From: Sperchopsis tessellata | Lineage: Eukaryota; Arthropoda; Insecta; Coleoptera; Hydrophilidae | Direction: 5' to 3' | DNA: 45,658 bases | Assembly: GCA_033557685.1 (NCBI GenBank) | Contig: JAWQRN010000048.1 | Location: forward strand, 1-45,658 | Part shown: piece after piece, positions 32,405-44,639 of the stretch | How positions within the stretch are numbered: the stretch's first letter is position 1 | How the letters are laid out: every line of letters begins with the position of its first letter | The notes under the pieces: model-generated | Seen by the model: the letters and a program-made list of their open reading frames with translations, nothing else | The model's database searches: none | What the model was told of the DNA's origin: nothing | Program-made: the position numbers and the translations under genes

Positions 32405-32885
32405 GATCGTTTTACAGTACCACCTTGAGTTTTTACCAAACCCACACGAATAATGTTGTCTGTGCCGAGTTGTACTTCAATTATCCGATGCAGTTTCCAG
32501 TTGAGTGGTGGTAAGACCAGGATTCCAGGCTGTAGAGTGTTTGGTTGCTGTGTCTTCTATTTGGTTCGCTGCTTTAATGCTGTAATATATTCACGACTCC
32601 AATGATTCCACAAGTGTTGGGTCAATTTTTGCAGATGTTGGTACCTGGACAGCCTACAGCTAGGGTCTTTAGCAAATTTTTCTTGTGGCAGTAATATAAG
32701 TGTGTTTCCAATGAGGAAATGACCAGGAGTGAGAGTTGTGAGATCCTTTAGGATTATTGGACATAGGAATAAGGAATCTTGAGTTTAGGACAGCTTCTAT
32801 TTGAGTTAAGACAGTATACAGCACTTCGAAGGTTAAATGAGCATTACCAATTATTTTGCGAAAATGATTTAAAACAGTTGTTATT
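32405..32885 (-). pseudogene. BEL/Pao integrase C-terminal fragment, second element
   Basis: The minus strand reads TFEVLYTVLTQIEAVLNSRF, then with frame changes LTTLTPGHFLIGNTLILLPQ, SRYQHLQKLTQHLWN, and LQPGILVLPPLN with RIIEVQLGTDNIIRVGLVKT. This is the end of a BEL/Pao integrase with its C-terminal DNA-binding region. It differs from the copy at 1778-2451, so it is an independent insertion. It abuts the Penelope fragment near 32405. Confidence 0.75.
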
Positions 32886-33239
32886 TATTTGCCTCTGCAC
32901 CTGTCATAACCTCAATCTCTTTCTCAGAACAACCCACCCTCTCATCTGCATTCATTACTTTGGCACTATGGTAGCTTGAACAACAGCCTGACAATATCCG
33001 CCATTTTTCTACCTAATCTTGAAAGGCGTATATGGGGAATTATCAATTATAATTAATTATGGTAATATTATACACTTTTCGCATTATATTAATTATGAAT
33101 ACAATATAAAAAGTCGTTTAGAAACATGTAGTACAGTTACAGTTTGTATATAGTAACTGTGTAGCTTCAACCACATCTAATGCAGTTTAGTGATATTACT
33201 ACTTTTTTCTTGCAATGTGTACATATTTTTTCTTTACTT

Positions 33240-33568
33240 TCACTAGGAGAGCCTATGGTCCTTAAATGGCCATTTCTTCGACCGACCCTGCACTTATACT
33301 TTATTTTGGTATGTTATTATTTATTATTGCATTTTTCAGTGTTTCTTTACTTGTGATATATTTTTTAATTTTTCTATCTAAATAATCCCACACATGCTCT
33401 ATGGGATTCAAATCGGGTGATTGAGGTGGTGAAAACAGTTGTTTTAAAATATTATAAAGCAACCATTCCTACTTGTGCTTGGGGTCTAGGTCTTAGAAAA
33501 ACTAGTTCTCCTATCAAGACCTAATTTTTCCACACTAAGTAGTAAATTGGTTTTAAGAATCTAAATAT
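33240..33568 (-). pseudogene. Tc1-type transposase, C-terminal half
   Basis: The minus strand reads SVEKLGLDRRTSF near 33530 and then SPPQSPDLNPIEHVWDYLD followed by RKIKKYITSKETLKNAI. SPDLNPIEHxW is the classic Tc1 catalytic region with the second Asp and the Glu. It continues the N-terminal half at 34231-34742; a foldback element separates the two. Confidence 0.8.
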
Positions 33569-34230
33569 TCAGTACGTATACTTCCACGGCTACAGTAAAC
33601 ATCTTCAGGTTTTCCGGGAGATAACCATGTGGTGGCTTTTGTTTTTGCCGACGTTTCGTCTTCCGTTGCAGGGGAGATTATCAAGATATGTAGCTCTTAA
33701 AAGTGCTAATTATACATTGCCATGTAGCTATTAAAAGTGCTAGTTGTAGGTGCAGCAGACCAGCTCTAAAAAGTGCTAATAATAGAATAACATGTAGCTC
33801 TCACAATTGCTAGTCAAGAAATAAGGAAATTTTCGTAGTTAACCGGCTTATATATATAATGTGATCGGACAATTGTCAAGTTCCACAAGGGGTACGCCGC
33901 GTCGAGTTCCTGTCGGCCAATAAGAAGCGGTGCATCAAAGTTCGTGAATAAATCTACACATTGTATTAAGAAGGTTTCTTATTGGTGCCCGACCATACTA
34001 TATATATAAGCCGGTTAACTATGAAAATTCCCTTATTTCTTGACTAGCACTTGTGAGAGCTACGTTATTCTATTATTAGCACTTTTTAGAGCTGGTCGGC
34101 ACCTACAACTAGCACTTTTCAGAGCTAGATGGCAATGTATAACTAGCACTTTTAAGAGCTACATGTCTTGATAATGTTGGCAAAAACAAAAGCCAACACA
34201 CGGTTATCTCCGGGAAAACCTGAAGAAATA
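33569..34230. mobile_element. Foldback/MULE-like element with long inverted repeats, inserted in Tc1
   Basis: Two arms of about 260 bp (33600-33862 and 33985-34230) are inverted copies: TTCAGGTTTTCCGGGAGATA on the left and its complement near 34205-34225, and TTAACCGGCTTATATATA mirrored near 34000-34017. Each arm holds four copies of a TAGCTCTTAAAAGTGCTA unit about 35 bp apart (left at about 33690, 33725, 33761, 33795). TCTAAATAT flanks both sides (33560-33568 and 34231-34239), a candidate 9-bp target duplication. The outermost 30 bp of the left end have no partner on the right. Confidence 0.75.
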
Positions 34231-34742
34231 TCTAAATATACCCATTGATCCATGAGTTGATCTATGAATACTAAATTTTCCACTCAAGATGCCACCATAC
34301 AATCCCAAACTATCAGTGAACAATTTTCAAACTCCATATGTAACGATTTTGTTCAATAATAAAAGGGTTTCTTCGAGGCACTCTACTATTATATCCATTT
34401 TTCCGAAAAAGCGCCTTACGGTTTCAGGATTAATATCCTTTTCCAACTCTTCTACTATCACAGTTGTTATTATTTTTCTATTTCACTTAATACTTAAGGA
34501 CGTCCTTTTCTGGATTTATTGACAATTTTACCAGTCAGTTTATATTTTTTTACAATTGATTGTACAGTTGAAATTGGAAGTTTAACTGTTTTAGCAATTT
34601 CCCGATAAGGTTTTTTATTTTTATGCATGTTAATAACAATTTCGAGCACTTCAACTGAAAATACTCTTAACTTAAAATATAATAATTTATCGCTACAAGG
34701 GGTAACTACAAGTTTATACTGTGTTAATAGGGGAACCCCCAA
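34231..34742 (-). pseudogene. Tc1-type transposase, N-terminal half
   Basis: The minus-strand frame 34742-34494 carries a helix-turn-helix: EIVINMHKNKKPYREIAKTV, PISTVQSIVKKYKLTGKIVN and SRKGRP. This is the paired-like DNA-binding domain of Tc1 transposases. After a frame change it continues as INPETVRRFFGKMDI, and then DQWVYLD reaches the foldback insertion. Excision of the insertion and one copy of the 9-bp repeat joins it to 33568. Confidence 0.75.
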
Positions 34743-36559
34743 TTTTGTACCGTGTTTAATAACTTTTGTGATGTGAGAATTTTGTTTATATTTTCCTATT
34801 GTAACAATTTTTTTATCTGCGTTTTTACAATTATATCAACTATTAATAAGATAAACTCTTCTAAATTAACTTCGTTTAGCAATAATAAATTAAGTCCTTA
34901 TATTAGTTTAAATGAATTTAATGGGTGTTCGAACATTATAGTGACTGACTCTATAAAAGAAATGATGCAACATGTTTTAAGAAAAAATGGAAATGTTTTG
35001 AAACAGTACTTCATACTGTAATCTAAACAGAATTTTTAACTTCATTTAATGCGGTTTCAAAATTATTGCAATTACAAAATTACAATTTACAAAAGGCCTA
35101 AAATTTATTACATACAGAAAATGTAGTTAAGTTGAGAAACGATTTTCAATCTAAACTGCAGCAAATTTAGAGGAATGGAATATAGAAATTAAGTGTGAAA
35201 ATACGAAAAGATAAGACACTGATGAATTGTGTGATAACCAAAGATTAAATAATGGTGCAGATTTTTTATTTAATTCCACTTTAGATATAGTAATCAGACA
35301 ATTAAAAGACATTAAATGAAATAGACTTCCACAGTTATTATCTGTATGAATGTGGTTTCCAGGTGGAAACAAAATTCATACAAATTAAAAAACATACTTA
35401 AAAGTTTGAAAAATGTTACAAACTTGTTTAGTTAAATTTTCCCAAAGAATTTGCGGATTATACCAGTGGATGATTTATTTTACTTAGGCCAGCGATTAAT
35501 AGAAACTAACACTGACTTAAAAAATAAATAGAAAATTTAAATAATGTGTATGACTTAGGTCAATCATTACTTACTTAGTATTTTTATGTAAGCACAGCTC
35601 TAATTTTGTTTTTAACGATTCTCGTTTCAACTGCAAGAATATTTTCCAAACAAAAATTAGCTAAAACCTACTTAAGAACAGACATGTTTATCGAGCTTTG
35701 CAGTTTTAAGAATAGAAACTGAGAAAGTTTAGAAGAATTAAACATTTTCGCCACTTAATGCAAGAGAAATTTAATTTAGATTTATTAAAATATTAGTGTC
35801 TAATAATTTGTTTGTATTTTCCAACTAAACGAGTATGGTTTTATTTGAACTATATTGTTATTTTTTTTTTGCAAAGTCTAAAAGATCTTATTGTTAATTT
35901 TATTATTATAAATACTCCGTAGAAGTTTATGTACGTTATGAACATGTACCTAATAAATGTAGAATGGTAGGAGTGGCGACTTGAGTACTTTTTGAAACGC
36001 ACTACTTCATTTACATAAGCTATTAAAGTACCTACATGAGGGTTATTATATACTCAGTTCGTGCAACATAGAAATGTAAAAATACATCAATATCTCAGCT
36101 ATAACTGCATGACAGTTCGAAGACAACTTGCATTCGACAGAGGATGAATACCTCTGACTGAACATGAACCTCCACATACGTCTTGTTGTGTTCTGATGAA
36201 CTACCTGACATTAGCTGATACTTAGTTAATAGTTGATATAAATAACAGAAGAATGAAGAAAGATGAGGGGTGGACGTGATTCGGAAGTAGAGAATAGCAT
36301 GGAAAATATACAGGTGTTTTTAGTAGAAGTGTATTGTGGAAGCTGATTCTCATCATTATAATAAATACTGTTAGTCATGGTTAGTTTTCATAAATGCCAC
36401 GCAAGCTACATTAGAACGATAATAAGGTGATGTGATTGATGCAGTTGTAAAAAATCCTCTCGAAATAGTTCCAGTTCTAAATTGCAAATCAGTTACAAAA
36501 CTAGCTACAAACATGCAGAATATTACAATACAGGATACCTTGAATACTTCCAGGAATCC
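34743..36559. other. No gene recognised; Penelope repeat relic at 35319-35368
   Basis: AT-rich DNA without a supported coding region. The stretch 35319-35368 (AATAGACTTCCACAGTTATT to CAGGTGGAAAC) is a short copy of the Penelope-associated terminal repeat at 16980-17030. Confidence 0.5.
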
Positions 36560-37770
36560 AGTAATACCCATATTCGTGTCCTCGTTTTAATCCCTAGAAC
36601 AATTACATAATTTCATTTGTTAATGGAATAAAAAGATATGCAGTAGCAAATGGATGGGATGACGGCATGAAATTAAATTTTCTAGGAAGCTTCTTTACGG
36701 GAGCGGCAAACAGTTGGTATGCATCCTATACAAAGGCTGGTCATGTGTTCGAATCGATTTTATAAAGAAATTTGGGGGATTTAATCCATGGCGAACTTTA
36801 GAAGAAAAATTTAATGCCAGAAAATAGGATGAGACTGAAACAATTGGGCAATATTTTTTTGACTTCTTAGATTTAGCAACACAGATTGACAGAAATATGA
36901 ATGCAGCTACATTTCAAAGAAAGTTCGAAAATGGTCTTAATAGTCGTCACTTGGATAGATTCTACATGGCTTCTACAGATAAAACCTCATTATAAAATTA
37001 GATAGCCTAATGTCACATGGCAGAAATAGTATAAAAGTAAACACGATTGGAGATTTCAAACTTCGAAATGAAGAAGACAGAACATAGGTGGATTGTAATG
37101 TAATACCGCACCACGAAGTTAGAAGCAGAACACCTGAACAGGTAGATCGTGCCAGTAGCAAATCCAGCGAAATGATATGCCAAGAAATTCATTTCATGCA
37201 TCGAGGACTAGAGATAAAAGACCCATTTGCTTTATTTGCAGAAGGCTACCGAAGAGGGTGTGCCAACAACAGCATCGGTTAAGGACCACACCGACTCTAG
37301 AATGGAGAATGTGTGGTACTACAGCTCGATGGAGAAAAAACTAATGTTGTGAAAATAATAGGAAAAGTTAAGTAATAGGAATATAAAAAGAATCATAGAT
37401 AAGGGAACAAATCGTTCCATAACAAAAAAAACTACTAGTGTTTTGATAGAGTTAAGAAATAAAATTTTCAGAGTGGAAGTTTTAGTTTTTAAAAAGTTAC
37501 CAAGTCTTCTTATATTAGGTACTGAATTTTTAAAGTTGCAAGACGCTGATATTAATTTCAAAACCACTAGCGTAAGTCTCGAGATAGGACCGTCTATTGT
37601 TGAACTTCATTGGAATAACAGAGGATATTTGCATAGAGAAAAATATGGTTTAGATAACATCAGTGACAATGGAGCAACAAAAAACCAAAAGCTAATGCTA
37701 GCTACAGCAGCCGCTAAGCAGATAACGCTAGGATATATACATGCAGATTTATTTACATCAGCAGGGGATT
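36560..37770 (+). pseudogene. Gypsy-like gag and protease remnants
   Basis: In several plus-strand frames the sequence reads KRYAVANGWDDGMKLNFLGS, FFTGAANSWYASYTKAGH, KKFGGFNPWRTLEEKFNARK, ETIGQYFFDFLDLATQIDRN, then FICR-type sequence and finally FRVEVLVFKKLPSLLILGTE. These are capsid-region gag motifs followed by the second half of a retroviral-type aspartic protease (LILGTEFL). The part before LILG includes an inactivated catalytic stretch. Stops and frameshifts occur throughout. Confidence 0.7.
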
Positions 37771-37849
37771 GACACTTCTTAATACAGGATGCAAGATATG
37801 GGTAATAATAATTGCTGAGAAGTTGGAAAGGAAACTGGAGGAGAAGGAA

Positions 37850-39235
37850 ATCATTCCTGAGGGTGCTGAACTATGCAATTGAAAAAGAGATCTGTCAGAA
37901 AAAAGGAAAAGCATATACATTTTTTGTAAATATGAAATCTGCATTTGATAGTCAATAGGAAAAAACTGATTGAAATACTGAAAAGATATGGAATAGATAT
38001 GATAACAGTAGCCAGAATAGAAGAAATATATCAAAAAACAACAAATGTGATAAGAAACCAAGAAGGAGAATTCAGATTTTGGACTGTAAGAGGATTGAGA
38101 CAGGGATGTCCACTAAGCCCCATTCTGTTTACAATGTATTTGGCAGAGTTGGAGAGAGAACTGGTAAAGGTGCAAGTTGGAGATGACATTGTTTTGCTGG
38201 CCAACAACCAAAACGAAATGAAGGAGTTCCAAAAAGCATTCGAGAAGTATTTGGATGGAAAGGATTTGAATTTAAATACAAATAAATCAAAAATTATGAT
38301 ATTTCGAATGGGTGGTGGCAGACGAGAGGTTGTGGATTGAAAATGGAAGAACGGCACAATTGAAACAGTTAAACAGTATAAATGCTTGGGGTTCTATTCT
38401 CTGAGGAGATAAATGGCATTAAAACACATTTGAAGTATATGACAAAGAAGGCCAAAGCTGTTATGTGTCAATTATGGAGAATTCGTAAGAGAAAGTTTAA
38501 GAATGACTGGAAAACTAGGATAATGCTGGTCGATTTTGCATGTGCAGTTATTGTGTTGTATGCGGCTGAGGTCTGGGGCTTCAAGCTGAAGGACCAACTG
38601 GAGAAGGTGCAGATGCAATACATCAAGTGGACTCTGGAACTGAACAGAACAACACCAGGCTGCTTGATTCTGGCCGAGATGAACTGACACGGAATATATA
38701 TCACTGCATGGAAGAGAGCAATGAAATATGAAGAGAAGACCAGAAATGCAGATGAAAACAGATATGTAAAGTGAGCATGGATGGAAATACAGAGAGAGGA
38801 CCTTTACAATAGACTTACCCAGTGGAACTCGGAAAGGAAACAATTTTATAAAGAGGAAGAAATAGAAATAATGAGACGGAATAAACGAAGTATGGTTGAG
38901 GAATTAACTAACAAGCAACAAATTCAACATCAGTTTATATTTATATTAAGATACAGGGTACCAATGTATGCAGAAAAATTCTGAAGTATGGATCTCCCAA
39001 ATTATTTGTGGCTCGTTTCAGGTATGCGATGACCATGGGAAGAAAAGGTGTGTGGGTTGTGTGGAGAGGGGCTTGAGATAATGGAACATCTATTGACAGA
39101 GTGCGCGAATACTAGGGATATATAGGATCAAAGGAGAGTGGAAATGATGTTGAGGAAAAATGGTGCGGGGCTCGAATGGATGAGAAACATATTATGGTGG
39201 AAAAATGTGGCGTGAGGGCATTGGAGATGGGACAT
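37850..39235 (+). pseudogene. Non-LTR retrotransposon reverse transcriptase, near full C-terminal half
   Basis: Plus-strand frames give KGKAYTFFVNMKSAFDS, RGLRQGCPLSPILFTMYLAE, VGDDIVLLANNQNEMKEF, LNTNKSKIMIFRMGGGRR, then after a shift KYMTKKAKAVMCQLWRIRKR, YAAEVWGFKLKDQLEKVQ, YIKWTLELNRTTPGCLI and near 39060 CGEGLEIMEHLLTEC, the terminal Cys/His motif. The segment before DDIVLL is deleted, which removes the aromatic residue of the YADD box. Frame changes lie near 37955, 38345, 38690 and 38985. Confidence 0.8.
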
Positions 39236-39399
39236 GGGTAAGTTTGTAATTTTTCACTACTACAATTTACATCAGCAAAGAATTTTATAATTGCACATGT
39301 GTGTCAGTTGATTTTACTAGGAATAAACGTATTCATTTAAACAAGCATTTGGAAGGGTCCTTTCCGTACCGTTAGTTCGGCTTGGTACAAGGGTTTCAA

Positions 39400-40525
39400 G
39401 TGGTAATCTCCAAACCTTGATTTCAGGACTTGTACTAGAGTTCAAAATTTCCCCTGCTACTCTTTGAAATATAGTTAGGACGGACAGTGCCTGGCCTTGA
39501 AAAGCCATGACAAGGTTAGTCACCTTATCTGTGTTGTTCCAGCCATTATATTCGGCGGCTCTTTTGTATTGCGTTTTGAAGAGCATCCATGAAGACATTC
39601 TATCAAATGTTGGCACCTTTATCTTCTGGGCAGTCTCTTCTAGTAAAGTTGTTGTTACATCCATAATATAAATTAAAAATAGAAACGCAAAAAGGTTATA
39701 CGCATCGCTAATGTGCAGTCTTGCTACAGAAATCAAAACTAACCTAATGTTGTAAAAGCAGTTCTTTCCAACATTGATCACTACAGCAGGCACACACAGC
39801 AGCGAAAGGTATAATTTATGTTTATAAACTATTGTGACTTGATTTATTCATTTTGTAACCATTCATTTATATCTATTTCATTTATACATAACTTTAATTT
39901 TAGGTTTTTTATATATCAATTGTAAATATACATTATAACGACGAAACACGTCTTTCTGAAAAGAACCCATAACCGCAAATAACAACATCCAACGGAACAT
40001 AACAGTTGTGAATGTTTCCTTTGAGAGCTTCTCGATGTTACTTTTTCAGGCTCCATACTATTTCCTTTTTATGTACTGCAGAAACTACAAGTCCAACTCG
40101 TCACTTTTATGTTCAATCAGCCTCGAAATTGTCTCTAGTTTCCTTTCCAAAATTCTAGAATTTTCTTCGCTCTTTCTGAAATGTTCTTCAAGTTTCAGTT
40201 TCAAATTCTTTATAATTCTCTTCTGATGTAATGGAAATTTCTTCAAGTTTGCATTTCTAGAATGTTTTACCATCCTCTGTTCAATTTTTGTCTCGACTAA
40301 TCTGTAATATTCTTGAATAAATCTGAAATTTTACTATTGTTTACTTTTGTGACTTTCTTCAAGCCTCTGTTCTATTTTTGTTTCAAATGATCTAGAATTC
40401 TCTGCAGCCCTTCTGGAACGTTCTTCTAGTTTACTTTCTAAACTTCTAGAATTTTCTTCTACCTTCTGTTTCATTTTATCACATTCAAAGTATAGAAATT
40501 CGTTTTTCAAAAAACCAATCACTTT
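39400..40525 (-). pseudogene. Gypsy-like gag with N-terminal coiled coil
   Basis: Going down the minus strand, two charged heptad-rich pieces (KVEENSRSLESKLEERSRRA at 40522-40334 and EEHFRKSEENSRILERKLE at 40273-40085) precede KIKVPTFDRMSSWMLFKTQY and GWNNTDKVTNLVMAFQGQAL (39650-39480). Coiled coil followed by PTFDG-x-SW and a helical capsid-like segment is the layout of a class of insect Gypsy gag proteins. After about 39470 the sequence switches to an unrelated tail. The element runs opposite to the Gypsy remnant at 36560-37770. Confidence 0.65.
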
Positions 40526-40739
40526 GTTATGACTTTGTTACGTTTGGATTAAAAAGAAATTCTGAAAATATTTCTGAAAATGTTCTTGGAATGTTTTAAA
40601 TGAAAATGTCAGTAAAACAAATTAGAACAAAATGAATATTGTGTATTTTGAGTTCTTTCAAAGAACCAAAGCATTAATTTATATGTGTATTGTCATAAAC
40701 TGTATAAATTAAAAGATTATATCAAACAGAAAGCGTCCA

Positions 40740-41125
40740 GAATTGGTGAATCGCAATGGTGTTGTGTTTCACCATGATAACGCTCGACCAGATTCAAGTT
40801 TGTCAAATCAAAAATTGTTGCAGCTTGAACGGGATGTATTACCACATTCACCAGACTACCATTTGTTTAAATTTTTGCAAAACACCTAGAATGGTAAAAT
40901 CTTCACTGCTGATAAGGATATCAAATCATATTTGGAACTTTTTTTGCCGAAACATATACGAACTTTTTTGGGCACGGAATCAAAAGGTTGTTTGAAAGAT
41001 TGTAAAAGGCAATCGAACCAAATGGACAATATATTATTTAATAAAGTTTTTGCTTCCCATAAAAAATCGCCTTCCATTTACATAGAAAAAGAAAACTCAA
41101 TTACTTTTTGGCCAACCCAATAATA
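40740..41125 (+). pseudogene. Mariner transposase, C-terminal third
   Basis: The plus strand reads NRNGVVFHHDNARPDSSLSN, then LPHSPDYHLFKFLQNT, KSYLELFLPKHIRTFLGTES and FWPTQ. HHDNARPH and SPDYHLF are the second and third catalytic regions of DD34D mariner transposases; the upstream third is absent. A short deletion in the PPYSPDLAPSDY box removes the catalytic Asp region, and there is a stop after LQNT. Confidence 0.75.
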
Positions 41126-42860
41126 GATTCCAAAGATGTCATTAATATTATAGCTCAAAAGAGCAAACTTCTAAATGAAAAATAAATGTAGTTATCGTGA
41201 TTTAAACATCTGAAATAAAAAACAAATTGGCGCAAGAGAATGATATAAAAAGCCTGAATTATTTTATCTGTAAGTACTTAAATAATTGTAATAAATAAAT
41301 TAATCTTATAATTACTAATGAGATAAGTTTAAACAACAAAATTATCTCTAATATCTAGCCATTATAAAGTTAGTTGTAGTGTTTACAATAATAAGTAATT
41401 AATAATATAATTTTGAGTTACTTACATTTTAATTCAAATGTCTGTTTAAATTATGAATAGAAATTTTGCACCTAGTAAATTTTATGGAGCTTTAGATAAC
41501 TTCAAAAAAATGTACACTTTATTATATACTGTCTGAATAACTACAGCTAAATATTTAATGATTCCAGTGTTAGTTTTAAACTTCTATTAACTACGTCATA
41601 GCGATAATAGAGTGTCGCGGTGTACGTTTAGTGTGTGGGCTCACCAATGCTGTTGACTATCGATTCGTCGATTAATAGAATATCCGCGATTTCCAAAACC
41701 TATAGTCGATTTTCGACTAGTCAATTGTTCACCCATAATCGATTAGCCAATTTTATTTGTAATAATGGATCAGTCGATTATCTATGTAATAAATAAATAA
41801 TATAATATTTTTCAACAATTAACGTCTTTTCTGATAATACTAAAATAACAACTTGTTCAATACTATTGGGAGAATCAGACATTTCATTAAAATCTCGCGT
41901 TGTTTCCCAAAACAATTGAAGCACAGAATAAACATAAATAGTTATATAAACCATCAAGTGTATTCGTACATGATAAAACGGCTTGTAAAAAATTTTTAGT
42001 AGAAAAATAACTTGTAATTTTGGTTTAACAGATAACACAAGTTGCACCAAAAATAACACTTCGTTGTGGAAATTGAGACAACTTATAAACTTATTTTTTT
42101 TTATCTGCGACGTTTGCTTTTCTGTGATCTATAAATTGATATACATTTTGTATCACATACATATGTATATAGAAGACAATACTTAGGGGAATCCCCTGCC
42201 AGCCTGTTGAAGTACTATAACGGATCCGCTTCGCCGCGTGTGGTAGAGGTGAATGGGTTCATTATGTGAACTTGCATTACCCGAAATTAAATTACCACCC
42301 GCAAGGGCGAATTCGCATAGAATTGGCCAAATTAAACGAATTGTAATTATTATAATGTACTTAGATGTTTCTGATCATCGGGTAGGACTTACATACGTTG
42401 TGTTAGTTTATCAGGCTCGTTATGGAAGTGGATTTGTCAATGGTTATAAATAAAAGACACGATCCCATGTCAGCAAGAATTACTATAATAGTTAGAGGAA
42501 AAGAAATTATTACCATAAGATCGTCTGAAGGACCGCGAGTAAAACTAAATATCTAAAACTCGCTCGACAACACCGGACAAAACCTCACTCTCAAGATAGG
42601 ATAATAGCCAGTGTTGGCACAGGTGGGCAGGAGTGGTTAATCCAATGAGTCAACTTACGTTCAGTCCGCTAAACAGTTTCAAGATAGAAATCTGTATTGA
42701 TTCCAACCATGGTTAACATGCATGATGTAGAATACAACAGTTAATTGACGTTGTGTAGTTGTAAGTGTAAATTTTAAACGACCGCGCCGACAACTAAGTC
42801 ATATCAATTTGTTGCTGGTAAAAGAAAGCTCCTCAAATTCACCATGCTGACATTAGTCCA
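41126..42860. other. No gene recognised
   Basis: Mostly AT-rich unassigned DNA. A cluster of TCGATT/AATCGA words stands at 41655-41785. A less AT-rich patch at 42180-42330 has a 66-codon open frame from 42253, not recognised; it has no neighbouring splice pattern I would trust. Confidence 0.4.
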
Positions 42861-42986
42861 TTAATAACATATGAGAAGGCACATTGACTCTGCCTATATA
42901 TAACTGTTGGTCAATTTTTCGTGTAAGAGTAATTGGTGCCTCTGATAACTAGTATGTGAAGAAGTTCAATATCATAAAGTATAAAC

Positions 42987-43135
42987 AGGCACATTGGCTC
43001 AGTCAATACATAGTTGTGTTACGTTGAAAAATATAATACAGTATAGGAAGGCACAATGGCTTAGCCCACACATGGTTTTGTTACGTAGTAAAGTGCAGTA
43101 TGGTATAGGAAGGCCTATGGCTCAGTGTTCACCAG
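42987..43135 (+). repeat. 62-bp minisatellite, about 2.4 copies
   Basis: AGGCACA-TGGCT blocks begin at 42987, 43049 and 43111, exactly 62 bp apart. Each is followed by a CACACATGGTTTTGTTACG-like middle and a TATAGGA end. A related block at 42877 (AGGCACATTGACTC) stands out of register, 110 bp upstream. Confidence 0.7.
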
Positions 43136-44639
43136 GTTGTTTTTGGATATGACTTCAAATAATAATAGTAAGATAAGATACGAGTGAATGATTCATTTCT
43201 AGCCCCGCATATACCCAGCTTAACTCACCACTAGGTAATATACGAGACAAACTTATATGGTTTCGGAAGCCATGTTCAGTTACCTCCTAGCACAAAGTTG
43301 CTAGGGAAAAGAGAAAAAGCTGACCGGGTGGGTGGTCTTTATCTTACTCAAAGTACTGTTACTTACTACTGCAAGTGTTAAAGAACTAACTGGGGAGACG
43401 GAACATCAGTTTTACGACCTCTCGTAATGGCCATAGGACTGACTCGCTAACGCTTGTTAGCGAAGTACAACTGGACCCTGATTCTGCGTGTATGGTGCAA
43501 CGACAAAATCCCCCATAACTGTTGCAATGTAGACTCAATGTCAAACTGGCCGATAAAGACGTGCACTTTTCATAGCTCATATTAGTCATAAGTTTTGGAG
43601 TAAAAGAAATTCTCCTTCCTTCCCCCCACTATATAACGAGATAGAGGAGCATGATAATCAAATATTTTTGTCCACAAATGACACATTATAATATTCAGAT
43701 GTCCAATATTGTGGTCGTAAAATGAACAGAAGGCATACTGTATACAAGTCTTAAAAATCAGAAGGTAAAGTCCTAATAAACTGAAAATTTGTAGGGAAGA
43801 AGGGGATATTTAAATTAAAATGTTCAACATATAACAAATTTTTATTTTTCTCTCTGCACAGATTTTTTGCGAACACATTCTTTACTGCATATCTGTTGCT
43901 AAACAAGATCATACATACTTTTTTTGGCCGAAACTGTTCAATTGACATTAATATACATTAAATTCGATACTTTTAAAATAAGTAAAAACGCTCGCACATC
44001 AGTTATGATATCATTCATTAAACTGAACCCGCATTCCCACCCGGGTGTCGTGCGAGGAAAAGTTGATACTGTGATTAAATGTCGTTTGAAAAGTTTAGAG
44101 TGAAAAAGGCAATGTGCTCGAGCACAGAATTATATTTACATTTCATGTGCTTGCGCTCGTACCCAGCGACGTCGGCTTATTACTTCGCAGTGGGGATTCC
44201 CTTACGCAGACGTTAGAGTTAAATTAGTTTGATAAGATCGTAGCCTTATCCATTTCCTTCTAATTATTATTGTGAAAGACGTTGGGCATTCAAGTAAAGT
44301 TGTGCAGTGTTGTAAGGTAAGCAATAAATTTACTTACACACGTGTTATTACTTTTCCTACGCACATAGGTGCACAACACGCCTCTGAAATCTAGGTATCT
44401 AAATATACTTTATATTAGGCGTGCTGCAAACGATTAAGACATCGCTGTTTTAAGTTAAATTTTAAAATTAATACTATAATTGGCTTCAGGATACATTATA
44501 AAAACGTTTCATGAAAAATGAAAAATTGTAAATTTTAAAGTTGACTTGCATTAAATTAATAATATGTAATTATGTATGTTACGCAGCAGCCATTTTCCAG
44601 TTTTGTTTTTTTACATGATGTCTGAGCGCAGTACACGAT

